From contig OY756148.1 of NCBI GenBank assembly GCA_963576785.1, positions 1,178,001 to 1,242,000 on the forward strand: DNA of 64,000 nucleotides. The letters run 5' to 3'. The DNA is from Chlorophyllum brunneum (taxonomy: Eukaryota > Basidiomycota > Agaricomycetes > Agaricales > Agaricaceae). Both the position numbers and the translations under genes were made by a program. This document shows positions 1 to 14,251 of the stretch, one piece after another (positions within the stretch are counted from its first letter, which is position 1; each line of letters opens with the position of its first letter). The notes beneath the pieces were generated by a model. That model saw only the letters and a list, made by a program, of their open reading frames with translations. It did not search any database and was not told where the DNA came from.

Positions 1-1650
1 AGAACCCTACATTCTCTACTCCTCTACACCGAAACAACCCTCGACCCTTCCTACCACCAGTACCCCAACATCAAACCCTACCCCAGGAATCGGCGAATTT
101 CCACGGTTGGTACCCCCTCTCTAATGTCATCGATGGCATCATCGCTCCAATCACCTTCCTCACCCTCCTCTCCTCGCACATTCACGTTCTCACCTACCAA
201 CTCAACATCAGCTCGGCAAATTGGTGATCACTGAGCAGGGTAAATCCATCCTCGGCACCGTTGTTACCACTACCATCACCACCCATACCCATCATCACCT
301 TCCATTCCAACAGGCTTTTTTACACTCCTGTACATCCTATTGGCAATTTCTCCTTGGATATGTCTGATGGGACATTTCCATTTCCCGCCCGCTCGATACT
401 GTGTGGCTGACCATGCGCCTGTGGGTATGGCAACAGCAACCAACAATAGCATTTTCGCCCATTCACCCGACCCTGTAGTCACGAGGCCGGAAGACCTGCC
501 GCTTTTTCACCCAAGGGGCAGCGTTGTCAACTCTCATGCGTTCTGCGCCATGTTTATTTTCCCCTACCCCCTCGTGGTCTATTTTTGGCACACCATAGTT
601 ACAAGCGCTGGGGCCTGACGGGTTATGACATGTCACACGCCTCGTTTACCGGGTCCGCTTGACTTTCCCTGCAGCGCCGCCAGAGCGAAACCAGACATCC
701 AGCTCCCATCCGGCCAGCTATGTGACGACCTCGAATGTCGGTCTGGAATGGCGATAGAATGGTGATATTTCATCCTGGAACTCTTCTTTCTGCCTCGTGT
801 TGTGGTTTTTCCCTGGTTTTGCTTGTCTTTCTTCCTTGGCTACAGCTGGCTGGAGTATTCATCTTTGACAACAACACTTCACTCTGTATTCCGTATCTCC
901 TTTCGTCTCATACCCATTCCCAATTGGACCACCCCTAATTTTCTCCTTTTTTCATCAATAGACATTTTCTGTTCAATTTCTTCCCTGTCGATTCTGTGTA
1001 GAACATTTCTCCGTGATCCCATTACCTTTCGAACGCTGGACGTTCCATCTCTTTCTTGTCATCTGATTTGATTCCTATTTCGACTTTGGCGTCTTCATTC
1101 CGTACCGTTTGGTTTGAGTCTAGTGTCAATGTAGTAGCAGTACTTGTGTCACAAGAGCAGAGGATTTGAGCATGCACCACTGTTCCTTACCCTGGACCTT
1201 CAACCTTCGGGCGCGAAACAGATGAGGGTGAACTTTGCTCCGTTCATAGCCTCACTAGTGGGTGGAGGACAGGATCTCTACCACGGGTCGGGGATTTTTC
1301 ACTGATAGAACTAAGTGGAACAGGGTATCAACCTGGAACCTGGGAATCCAGGCTAGCAGAAACCGCTCAGCTGAAAAAGTTACACCTTGTCCTCATGTAT
1401 GACGACGTTGCCGCTATTTTCGGAGAGGTCGAAAGTGGGGTACACCCACTCCAGCGGAGGTTTGTCGGGGAAATGCCATAAACCATCATTTTGGGGTCAC
1501 TGTTCTCGCGATTTCTCCGTTGACTGTCAATTGCAAATTTGGTTGTTGTGCATACCAGGTCACAACATTACTTACAGTTGTTTGACCTGATCAAGTTACA
1601 TAATCGAAACATCTCTTACCTCTTACTTCGACTTCTACTCTAGCATACAG
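1..1650. other. No supportable gene (left edge)
   Basis: I read both strands and found only short frames with low-complexity or implausible translations. There is no recognisable domain and no convincing exon chain. The part next to 1651 is probably the upstream region of the F-box-like locus. The first few hundred bases may be the untranslated flank of a gene outside the window. Confidence 0.4.
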
Positions 1651-3472
1651 GATGACGACAATCAACAATCTACCAGCTGAATTAACCATACAGATTTGTA
1701 CCATCAATGCAAGGCGCAACTGGAGATTATACAGTATCGAATCTTGCACGAGTTCTAGGACGCAGTGACAATGACATCAATTTAGTCTGGTCTACGATCT
1801 GACATCATAGACACCATAAATGCCTCACATGTCTGTCGGAGGTGGCGGGCAATTCTCACCTCTGCTCCCGAGCTATGGACAAACATGGCTGATCCATGCA
1901 ACATCGAGTGGACTAATACAGCCCTAAAGCGGTCTCCTCCTCTGGGAATTATGTTTGCTCCCTTTCGAGGCCCGCGGCGCTATGGGAGATCGGCTGAGGA
2001 GTTGGAGCTGGAGTTTGCAGCATTTCCTGCACTGCGGGAAAGACTTGTCGAGTATCACCTGGAATACCGAATCTGTGCGGATGGATGGTCCTATGTTCTT
2101 GGTAGTCTAAACTACCACGATTTCCCCGACCTGAAGTCGCTGTCGCTGTGCAAGATTGTGGAATACCCCAAGACGTTTCCGGGTGAGGGAACACCATCAC
2201 TGAAGCGACTCTATCTTGGTAATTGCGCAATTCCGGCGTTTACGCGCCTGACGACCCATCTTGGGCAATTTAACGCACCTTTCCGTGGCGGACCCAGCCA
2301 ATAGGTGTACCGCTGACTTTTGGAAAGATGTCATCAAGGTAGGCCCCCTTCTGGAGAGCAGATCCCTTCGAAGATGTCTTACACGACCGGTAATCGAGAA
2401 TGACGACATCCTTCTCTCCTCCTGGTTGGCGTTCGAGAATTCACACTTGAAGACGACTCTTTGCAGATCCTGCATTTTATGGCCCTAATTTAGTTCAGGA
2501 CTGGGCTATCCAAATGCCTCATCATACCTTCCAGATGCAGCGCCTTCTTTTCCTATACCACTGAACGTAAAAACTTACTCCTGGAGCGCTTCCTCGTCAG
2601 AAGTAGCAACATAATCGGGCTGATCGCTCATACCACGGGTCTAGTTCGATGCCTCCTTCAACTTATTGCCGGTATCGCAGTCGATTACCTCTCAACTTAT
2701 CCCGATGACTGCCGACCCACTCTCCTCACGGACATGGAGGACCTACGCGGACGTTGCAGCATACATTTGGATCTAGACTTAATCATACCCACCTCCCTTC
2801 CTCACATATTTTCATGCCTGTTACCAAGCTGGGCGTACAGCTATCCAGAAACCCTAGTCATTGACCCTGATTTCATTGCTGTTGCTATCACTCGCAATTT
2901 TTCGGAAGAGTCGCTAATCCAGATGTTCTGCGACCTGCGCAAAGTGCAAAGGCTGGAGCACGTTCATTCATTGACTGGGAGTTCCTTCTTTCCCTCTCCG
3001 TCATTCTATAAACGACAGTCTTCTTCCTGCGCTACGTGAAATTTATTTCCATATTGGGCACATACCACGTACTCCTCTGCAACCGGACTGGTCAGACTCA
3101 AACTCGAGTTCATCGGGTTCATTGGAATGGGACAAAGAAGATGAGGGCTTTGGGCCGTCTCTCTTTCTTCAGGATCTGGATACTCAATCTGACACTTCGT
3201 CGTTCATTTACGAGTCGGGGAACAGTGATTATTCCGATTTTGAGGATAGTTAAGAGGTTTCAGAGGGGTCTGATATATTGTCCTTAGGATGGAAGTCTAC
3301 GACTGGGGAACGATATATTTCCGTCGATGATATCGTGCAGTTCTGCAAGCTTCAGAACGACGTCCGGCTTGTTTCATTCACGAACATTCCTGAAGACGAC
3401 GAGGACCTTGACACACTGAGACAGCGGTTGGAGGAGCTTGATGTTGAGGTTAGGGTATGCATTAGGGTTTGA
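1651..3472 (+). pseudogene. F-box/LRR-like gene, probably decayed
   Basis: The ATG at 1651 opens with an F-box-like start (LPAELTIQIC). After a likely intron the typical second half follows near 1828-1888 (HVCRRWRAILTSAPELWTN). Leucine-rich segments continue to a C-terminal block at 3305-3472 (VQFCKLQNDVRLVSFTN), a tail common in mushroom F-box families. Such proteins are substrate adaptors of SCF ubiquitin ligases. The frame is not intact: near 2255-2260 the reading moves by one base in the middle of a leucine-rich motif, further frame changes occur around 2340-2560, and an in-frame TAA stands at 3251-3253 inside otherwise good coding sequence. Introns could explain some breaks but not the TAA, because the only GT/AG pair around it is about 15 bases apart. 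I judge it a pseudogene of a large, fast-turnover family. Confidence 0.65.
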
Positions 3473-3556
3473 ATTGTAGGTAGAATGTTAGGGTGACGTC
3501 ACGCGACATAGCATCACGTGTGAACAATAAACGAACTCACCATCTCGCAACACGCC

Positions 3557-4242
3557 ATGGCGAGCTCATCTCCAAAGCCTCCACCGTTGAAGGACAGCTA
3601 TGTTTTTGCGGCTTCGGGCTCTTCCCTTATTGATGCTTCGACGGAAAAAGTATGGAGCGTGCTTCTAGACTTCAAATCGTACAAGCTGTGGTCAGCCTAT
3701 CCTTCTTGACAGCTCAACCGGGAGTAATTTCTTGAATACAGGAATCCATTCGTGTAAGGCGGTCTTCCAATTATTTCCTTCAACTCGAGTTTTAGACGAT
3801 GTTGTATTTCACTAGTCGCAACCAAGCCATCACCGATTCCCGTAAAAACCCAGTCCTTGACCAGACGCTCCAGGTTGGTAGCCACATATACATCTACCCA
3901 GTACACCTTCCCCCGACACTGGACGACGCCTCTGCGGGCATTTTTAACAAGAGTTCCGCATTCTGCATTATAACTGCGATAGAGCACGAAGACTTCAAGG
4001 TTGCTTGGAACACATGGGGCATCCCTAGTTGGATTTTGTGGACGGAGCGGTGGCAATGGCTAACAGAAGTAGAGGCAGATCTGATCGACGGGAAGGGAAA
4101 GAGAAAGATCACAAAATACGAAAGTGTGGAGGTGTTTGGCGGACTCGCCGCTTATTTCGTCAAGTGGTTCATTGGGAACAAGCTAAACCTAGGCTTCCAA
4201 GCCCAGGCGGAAGGGTTGAAACGATGGGCCGAGAAGAGTTAG
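3557..4242 (+). CDS. SRPBCC (START/polyketide-cyclase fold) small protein
   Basis: Three exons join cleanly at 3557-3690, 3742-3753 and 3816-4242. The middle exon is only 12 bases and completes the motif LWNPFV; it could instead be read differently. The product is about 190 residues. The start has the SRPBCC pattern of a strand followed by a helix (SLIDASTEKVWSVLLDFKSY, then the W-N-P-F motif), and the middle has paired strands ending in ITKYESVEVFGG and a long C-terminal helix ending GLKRWAEKS. This fold binds hydrophobic ligands in a cavity; members include cyclases, lipid carriers and proteins of unknown role. There is no signal peptide, so it is probably cytosolic. It lies 1.7 kb upstream of the halogenase on the same strand, which allows but does not prove a link. 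The substrate is unknown. Confidence 0.72.
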
Positions 4243-5870
4243 GCGAATTGCGGCTGCATCAGAAAGCGCTAACTTACGGTGCGCTTTCATTGTTTTACCT
4301 CTCCTTATGCGTACAGCTGTGGCTCTCTTTGTTTGCTAAGACTTTAAGTTAATCTGCCACTTTTGCACTATCACCAGCGCCAAGTCGCTCTGGATCCACC
4401 ACTAGTCTCTTCGTTTCCACTCTTTTACTTTAAAAAATCTGAGCACCAGATCGCTCCGCCGACCAACCCAATCTTAATCTTTCCGTCGGCCAGCGTGGGC
4501 TCTTAACTTGCGCTATGTGAACAATCAGTCAAACCGAACAAACAAGCCACCCGAACAGTCGTAAATTCGTAGGGCTAAGTCTACATTCCACATGTATACA
4601 CCCTAGTGGATTCGGGGCCCTTGTCATGCAAAGTCCGGACGTATTGGTCAGATCCTCGGAGCGCTAACCCGTCGTTACTCCATGCCTGGCGAAATGTCAC
4701 GAGCAGTGCAAATGCCAGAGTTCAAGACGTGCTTATACTGATCTCTTCCAGATCTATTGCACTAAGGCATGTGTGTGTTCGCATCATATCTTTATCAGGT
4801 AACTCCACTGGTCTTTATTCTGGGGAATCATACCAATCCCGATCATCTCTCCCTTGGTGAACACCGACCCACTAGATGGTTTACGAACGAGGCTTGTTGA
4901 TTCAAGTCTTAACCGCCATTTCGGAGCGCTCACGTACCCTCGGGTCACGCTTACCCGTCATGTTTAGTCAAACGATCACCCATATTTATCATAGTTCTAG
5001 TTCGGTATGTGGCAGTGATCCGGGCAATCTAGTACATTCTCTTACTCGGTTGCTTGTAGGAACGGAATATAATCGAAGGGTCGGTTCCGCACCCGTGCCG
5101 TGCCATGAGGCTCGCAATGGTAGCACTCCAGTTTTGGGACGGACCCACAAGATTGATCTATGATCCTCTTCCCGGCCGAGGCGGTGGAAGGAGCGCCGTC
5201 ACATAATGCAGCATCCTCAGGGTGCTCACTCCCCGCCGCGGCCGGTTAGCGCGTCCGCGTGATCATGGCTTTGTCACTTCGATTAGATGCCTGCTCATGT
5301 TCACTTAATCTGACTCCTTGATTTGACGACACAGATTAGAAATCACTTTCCTCTGAATGCTCAATATCCTTTCGACTCTTTCACCGCAGCTCGGAATTCG
5401 CCGCTATCGCTTCTTTCACCAGATGGGTCTTGTTGGCAAGCGAATATCCCATGTGTACCCGCGCTACTAAACATTTCCACAAAGGGCATAGACGGAAAAC
5501 CAGGATCTCCTTGTTATTACTCTGTAAGCAAAGTTCATTACATGAAACTAAGTGCCTAATAAGTACTGAATGATGGCAATGATAGCGTCTAGGGGAAAAC
5601 TTCTCGTCCTCGACTAAGCCTTGATACACAGCTCCAGTCCATGAGACATGAATCTGTATGGAGCTATTTCCAGTGACATTCCCCATGCTTTGATTTTCCA
5701 TTGCGCGGTGATGCTATGACATACCAGGGCTCTCCTTCGTGGTGGCAATTTATCCTAAAGAAGTTTTACTTCCATTTTTTCGGCCGTCCCGCAAAGAACG
5801 AGCTTTAACCTATCTGGATTATGATATCCGTTCCAAAAGGATATTAACAGCTGGGCGTTTGCGCCACAGC
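4243..5870. other. No supportable gene
   Basis: Several open frames of 60-100 codons exist here (for example 4606-4860 and 4876-5163), but their translations have no domain-like pattern, no matching neighbouring exon and no homology that I recognise. The right end contains the likely promoter of the halogenase. Confidence 0.4.
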
Positions 5871-5878
5871 ACAGGAGG

Positions 5879-5886
5879 TATATAAG
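5879..5886 (+). promoter_or_regulatory. TATA-like box of the halogenase gene
   Basis: A TATATAAG run lies about 65 bases before the ATG at 5951, a usual distance for a fungal core promoter. It is assigned from sequence and spacing only. Confidence 0.45.
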
Positions 5887-5950
5887 GGTGTGTTCCTCCA
5901 CTACTTTGCTCACCAGTCCCGGTTTCATCCAGACGATACCTGCCAAAGTC

Positions 5951-8095
<2,145 letters not shown>

Positions 8096-8841
8096 ATAGG
8101 TAGCCACCTGTTCATAATCCCTATAGACAGTTTTCGTTTGTAATATATGGCATGGATCCCTAGAGCCCCTCCACTATGTTCACGCGCCCCAGATAATGAT
8201 CAATTGCATGACAACGTCAACAAGACTCAACGTGGATTACGCTTGCATCCCGGTGTCGACGATGTATAAACTACTATTATACTTTATAATTTCGGCAGAT
8301 GGCTGAGAATGTCTGCCTCTGTGAAAAAGAACTTGATATGGCTTGTCGATATCAAGGAGGTGACATGGTGAGATGACGGTTGGGTAAAGTGATGCGACCC
8401 CTTGATAATCCAAGAGCACAGATGGTGGAGTCTGGTATCCAATGTGTTTAGAAAACAGAGAAGGCAGTGGGAGAAAACACTGGTGTGTAATAAAAATAAC
8501 GAATATAAATTTAGAAATATCATATCTAACTTGATGTTCAGCTTAGCGACAGTAATTCTGAAAGAAAATACTTTCAGCTCTCTCACCAGCATGGTAGTTT
8601 ATCCCCACATTTGTAAATGACAGATTGTTTCACCCTGGACTTCGTGTATTGGCCTAATCATAGCCCTGATCGTCATTCAAAACTACAATTCGAAAACAAG
8701 CCCATCGGTGATTACCAGTTTTTTATTATAACACGACGATAAGTAGGTACAAGATTAGAATATATTCATGGTGCCCTCGGATACGATATAATACGCGGGG
8801 ACAAGTGCGTTATATCCAGTATTCTTGATACCCCAACTGAC
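8096..8841. other. Intergenic, A+T-rich, no gene seen
   Basis: This region should hold the 3' end of the halogenase transcript and the promoter of the following DUF6533 gene. Short frames on both strands have no recognisable content. Confidence 0.4.
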
Positions 8842-10542
8842 ATGTTCAACATAAGTGAAATTCCTCCAGAGTACTTCATTGAAGACGCCTACCTGCTGCC
8901 GAAACTGACCTATGGTTATAGTGAGTGAATTGCACTTGAACTCTGACGGGAACGTATAGTTCCTCACCCCCCCTCAGCGGCGGCATTGGTGCTTGTGGTT
9001 TACGATTCAATCCTACATCTGCAAGAAACAATCGAGTTATATACGAGGTAATATAATAATCTGATTTTCGGAATAAACACTCAAATTGATCCCGTTTGGA
9101 CATGTAGCGGTGCCAGGATCACCAAGGCTATCTTTTTGCAGATCCATATTGGGGTCTTGCTGAACATGATGTACATCCTCAGGCACCATCTCTCATTCTC
9201 AAATCCGCTAATTCAATCATACCTAGAGGCACTCTCTGGAGTATGCACATTTTTTCGTATCTTCCCGTATCTTAGTTGATACATCTTATAGTGAATAGAA
9301 CAATGAACATCTCAGTGATTGTAAGGCCAAATCCCTTGTACCATATTGGCAGCGTTGTTGATTACCACCTCCAATTTGATTAGTCGTGAGGAAATTTCAG
9401 ATGGTCAATTTAAAAGTTCCTCCTGATGCAGCTTCGGTCCCAGATGCGAGGCCCTCGTATTCATAACCGACATGTACGTCGTCCCAGCCTATCCTCTCCC
9501 ACTAAGAATGACGCTTCGTAGTGCAGGGGAATTTCTCTTGGGGCTCACAGTGAGAGTGATCCTTATTCTCAGGCTGTGTGCGCTCTGGGGTTTCAACCGA
9601 AAAGGTATATCCAATCTCAGCCCTACAAGCCGAACCCAATTCAATCTGCCCTCCAGTGACATTCGTATTATGGCTTGGATTGGCCGGTAGGTCTGGCTCC
9701 ACTCAAAAATGACATGCTACTCATGTTTATTTGACATGCCAGTTGAGGTTTCGGTACGGAGGATTTCTCTGTCCGAGTCGCAGGTCATTGATTTTGTCCT
9801 AGCTTGTTATCGCCAACCTAGCAATTCACGATATCGAGGTGTTCAAGTATTCTGTAGGGCCCATCCCTTTACACAGTTGCTTTGATAATTCTCCAGCATC
9901 TCTCTCTGAATCCGTTGAAAAAACTGCCAAGATTTCTGGGTAAGTTATACACTCATATTTCCACCGGATAATTGCAGTTAATCATACGTGCAAGACAGAT
10001 CGGGTTCGCAAACCGAGGTGTGTAGCGTAGAAAGATGTGGCGCCGACATCTTCGAAATATTTACATGATGACCCAGGACTCCGTGGTTCCAAAGTCTTAA
10101 CCACTATCACAGGGTTTTCGGTCTGTATTCCTTGTTTCCGAGTAAATGGCTCATACTGAAAGGCCTGGATCATTAGTACTGCAGGCTCTCGAGTTTTCAA
10201 CAAATATTGGGGCAGACACAGATTTTGTAGGAAATTGGCCGCTGTAAGCCTGTCCATAACTAGTCAGTAAAGCTGGGGCTAATACAGGGCTTCTCTAGGT
10301 GGACGGTGACAGTTGAATACCTCTGCGTGAGCCGGGCACAATTTCATCCTCTAACATCTACTTTACTATCGCGGCAATTATAGGGTGTACGCTTGATCTT
10401 CAATCTCCGCAATGCTCGTGTTGGCTTCACTGAAACAGCTGTGAAGCAGAATATCTCGACCTTGCGCTTTGATCATCAGGTTCCACAGGGGGAAGGAGCA
10501 GGATCAGATACTGACGGAGTTGCAGGCGATGGTCCATTGTGA
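8842..10542 (+). CDS. DUF6533-type multi-pass membrane protein (copy A)
   Basis: The chain starts at ATG 8842 (MFNISEIPPEYFIEDAYLLP). Exon 2 (about 8979-9056) carries the DUF6533 hallmark AALVLVVYDSILHL, and the next exon (from 9112) reads ARITKAIFLQIHIG. A later exon near 9545-9606 has VRVILILRLCALWGFNRK, then after an intron VTFVLWLGLA. Further pieces at about 9770 and 9840 match copy B, and the tail at 10385-10542 (GVRLIFNLRNARVGF, STLRFDHQ) ends at TGA 10540-10542. These are seven-helix proteins of unknown function that are abundant in mushroom genomes. Between about 9940 and 10380 I could not place the exon that in copy B encodes TLIKFYAVLRDIG, so the middle may be divergent or decayed. 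The paralogue lies in opposite orientation at 12422-14251. Confidence 0.6.
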
Positions 10543-10746
10543 TTGAGTCGGGTCTAAGTATGCTTGCATGGTGATCACAGGATATTACAGTCTGTCTTGA
10601 TTATACTGAAATGACCGAGGCCATCACTATGTGTACCATATACGTACTATCTAAATAGAACGAGAAAGAAGGGTAAACGGCCAATTACTTCAAGTCGCCG
10701 ATATGTACGACAAAGTCCCAAGAATGTCTATCCCATGTTTCTCTTC

Positions 10747-12248
10747 TCAGTGCTGAGCTTCCTTAGCTGGACTCTCGCTCCGGCTAGCACCTTGACCATT
10801 GTCAGGACTCGCAAGGGAACTGGCATTCCTGCTCAATTCAAAGCTAGCATGCGCACTGCTTATACTGGAGCTCTGTGGGATACTGGCGCTCTCAGGAGTT
10901 GGACTTCCGACACGACTAGCGTTCCCGCTAAGACCATCGTAGTCGCTCCCTTCGGCACGAAGCTCCGCGTGCCCCATCCGAGTGAGTTTGTCATCAAAAT
11001 CTCGTCTCCTGTATTTGAATACGATACGTTCGAGGAGGTCGGAGGTTGAAACGCCAGGAGTGCGTCGCGTTGGAACAAATTTACCTGTAGTATCGAATTA
11101 TTAAGCAGATCAACACAAGAAAAGTGGGACGAACCAAGGCGCTTGCAACAGCTATAGACGTCATCATGACCTGCACTCAGGTATGGCACTTCGTCGTGAG
11201 CGACATAGTCGATCTGGTGCTTGTTGATGAATTGTTCGTCGATTATCCAAGGAGCCTCTGGGAGAACCTCGTCTACCCATCGGCAGTGGCGGACTGCCTC
11301 ACTCCTGGTGATGACAAGGTTCGTAAATGCTTATGGGTGAGATACTGGAGCTCACCGCTCTGCATGATCCATGACGGTACGTCCTTTGTGCTCTTTTACC
11401 TGCTCGTCCGAGTTGACTCCAGCCATAAGGTAAACTGAAGGGAAAGATAACTTGGCTTGGCGTAGTTGCAAGGCATGGCTGTAAATGTATTCAGTCATTA
11501 CCAAGAGAGGTGTCATATATTTCACGGACCCGAAATGAAAGAGATCGTAGACACCTTTGACAGACCTCACTTTCAGCAGATGATGTCCAGTAAAAGAAAT
11601 TTACTTACCGTCCGCATAAATCCTAACAGGCCTATCCGTTGGTGGTGGGTTAATTTTGTACTTGCGCCAACTTTCTCCCTCAATGGCTTTTCGCACGAAG
11701 AGCTGGATATCTTCTGGAGTTAATGCTGCGGGATTGAATGCTGCCTCGGCTACAGCAGGAACAGCGGGCTCCCCTGTAACAGATAGAGGATCTTTTGTTG
11801 GAGCATTAACACCAGGTGTGACATTGTCAAGGACGGGTGAGCGATCCCCTGCGTGAGGGTTACTGAGAGTGGAAGTGGACGAGGTGTAATGGTGGGTATG
11901 AGTGGAAGCACGTGGATTGAGTTGAACATCGGCGTGTCCACCAGCGGTGCTACTCTCGACGTCACCATCGTATGTGGGTGAATCAACACCGTCCGAGTCT
12001 GAAAGCACTGACGCTGCAAGATGGTGCTTCATTTTTGCCTGTTGAGGCTTTTGGCGAAGGGCTTGTGGTGGACGGGCAGAAACAGGGACGGATACTGCAG
12101 AGCCGTCGTCTGTTAGAGGATCATTGTCCTCTTCTGAACTGTGTGGCTCGCGAATTAGCGATGTTGAGAGTGAAAAAAGGAGCAACTTGCGCATCGTAGG
12201 CAGGCGAGTCGACCATCCGGGGATACTTCCCAAATGACCGTTTGACAT
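10747..12248 (-). CDS. PCT1: Choline-phosphate cytidylyltransferase
   Basis: This enzyme makes CDP-choline from CTP and phosphocholine, the rate-limiting step of the Kennedy pathway for phosphatidylcholine. On the minus strand the N-terminal exon runs down to 11609 and ends RPVRIYADG; the 25-base exon 11530-11554 gives VYDLFHFG, which the next exon (from 11478) completes to the CTP-binding HxGH-type motif HFGH. It is followed by [20 protein letters not shown], then [13 protein letters not shown] and YVAHDEVPY. The second nucleotide signature, [15 protein letters not shown], lies after an intron near 11067. The chain ends in a Ser-rich tail at TGA 10747-10749. A Ser/Thr-rich N-terminal extension of roughly 190 residues precedes the catalytic domain. 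The start is uncertain: ATG 12248 gives an open first exon, and ATG 12216 with a 40-base intron is an alternative that begins [10 protein letters not shown]. Confidence 0.9.
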
Positions 12249-12421
12249 GTAGTGTCCGAGTACGTGCAGTGTCTACAGACATAGCGGTTTGTCGGTGCTG
12301 ACGATGAGCTAAGGCGAACTGGCGAGGAGGACAGGGATAATCACGGGACTGCACATCAGATAGTGTGGATGCCTTTTTAGGTCATTGCGTCATTCCGGGG
12401 ATACAAAATACTAAATTACTC

Positions 12422-14251
12422 CTACTCGTATCGTTCACCCACTTCGTCACTGTACCCCCCATGGTCAAACCGCAGTGTTGAGACCTGTGCCATCATCGTC
12501 GCTTCGCTGAGGCCCCATTGGGCTCTTCGGATGTTGAATATTAATCGCGTTCCCTGGATGTCAGTGAATAATTTACATGAGACTAACTCCATAGACATTC
12601 TCACACAAACATACTGCACAACCATGCTCCACCTGCTAAAAGGTCACCTATGTGTCTTGTACGGGGAGACTACCAAGGCTTACATAGGCCAGTCTATGTA
12701 AAGCCACACGGTGAGATTAGGATGAAATTGAACAAAGAATGTAAGTGCTTCAAAGGCTTCAGTATCAAGAACTCTATTAGGCCATCGACTTGGTTTGCGA
12801 GAGATTGAGGTATGGACGAACCGAATATACTATAATACATCAGGGTTTATTGGACCGGACAACAAGAAATCCACCCACGGCAAGAAAAATAAGGTCCCGT
12901 CACGGTAAAACATCCAAATAATGGGTGAGAAACGTTGCATGTGAGTCAACTTTGACCAGCAAGATGAATACACCTTGCCAATATCTCTTAGGACTGCGTA
13001 GAATTTGATCAACGTCATGACCAACTCTAGGCCTGATTTTTTGTTTTAGGATTATTTTAGGATGCAAATCAAATTTGATGATCACTCACTTAAATCAATA
13101 AAGCCATATGTCCTTGACTTGTATGAGAGCAGTTCAGCACAGTAAACTCAATCGAAGGTTTACCGTGTTGTCGATATGATCACAAAGGCCGCGTTGCTGA
13201 ACGACGGCGGAGATTTTGTGTAACAGCCAGGTAGGGATAATGGTCCCGTAGAGTATTTGAAATACCTGACACCGTTCGTAACGACAGCCAGGATATTAAA
13301 CTGAATGAATGTTAGTTTTAGCTCATTCTGTGTCACGTAGATTGTGCACACCATAACTTCGACTAATATTCCAGGCAGGAGATGATGAATTCTAAATAGA
13401 AGCCAAGACGTGAGGGACCTACCAGCCGCTCCGAGACTCAGTATAATAATCGCTAAACCAAAGTATATAAAGTGACAGGAAAGCGGGAGATATACGTGAA
13501 GTACCTTTTCGGTTGAAGCTCCATAGTGCACATAGTCTGAGAAGTAGGATTGCGCGGACGGTAAAAGCGAAAATTATACAGCAATGTCTAAAGAGGTTGT
13601 TAGTTTCGAATCCCTTCAAAGTAATTGCGCAACTTACAGTTGAATTAAAAACGTGAGGGCGGAACAGCTGTCAGAGAAGTGTGAGATTGGCGTTGAGTTA
13701 ATTTTAGAGGACTGTGATCTCACGTCTATAGAGAGTGAATAAGAAGAAATTTGATCGAATAAAACCATAGAGCTTACCGAAGCCGACATATGATAGGTAT
13801 TACTAACTGTTGAGAAGACCAAGTTAAGTCTCGAACGATGGGGATCCCGGGGAGCCTACCATAAAACCGAGGTCTAGAAATCGGTGAGCTTTAGCTCTGG
13901 CCGAACAATCCAGACAGACTCACACCATATAGAGGAACATACCAAGATGGAGTTCTGCATATATCGCCTTCATGACCCATCGTGATCCTCTGTATGTTTG
14001 GTAAGAATCAATATCCTGGTCGATAACGCTAAAAATACATCACTTGTAGAGACGGACCACTTCACCTGTCTGTAAAAGGGAGTCATAGACCACGAGCGCC
14101 AGTGCTGCTGCTGTGAAGTTCGGATGGAAAAAAGTAAACGCGCAAAATCACCCTCGACAGGAAACCGTGTACCATAGCTCGAAGCGATTGATGGGGGCAG
14201 GTCCAGCTTGGAGTCAAAGAACTCGGGCGATAGCTCAATTGTCTCTGACAT
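12422..14251 (-). CDS. DUF6533-type multi-pass membrane protein (copy B)
   Basis: The ATG at 14251 opens MSETIELSPEFFDSKLDLPP. An exon after a 41-base intron gives AAALALVVYDSLLQT, then DIDSYQTYRGSRWVMKAIYA. The exon around 13500-13580 reads VRAILLLRLCALWSFNRK and joins across an intron to AIIILSLGAA, followed by VEVMVCTIYVTQNELKL and the Gly-Cys loop YSTGPLSLPGCY near 13230. VMTLIKFYAVLRDIG and IIWMFYRDGTLFF lie around 12880-13020, and the tail GTRLIFNIRRAQWGLSE with STLRFDH ends at the stop 12422-12424. This is the complete order of conserved blocks for the family, predicted as seven transmembrane helices of unknown function. Exact borders of three small exons are uncertain. It faces its paralogue copy A across the cytidylyltransferase gene. 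Confidence 0.68.
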
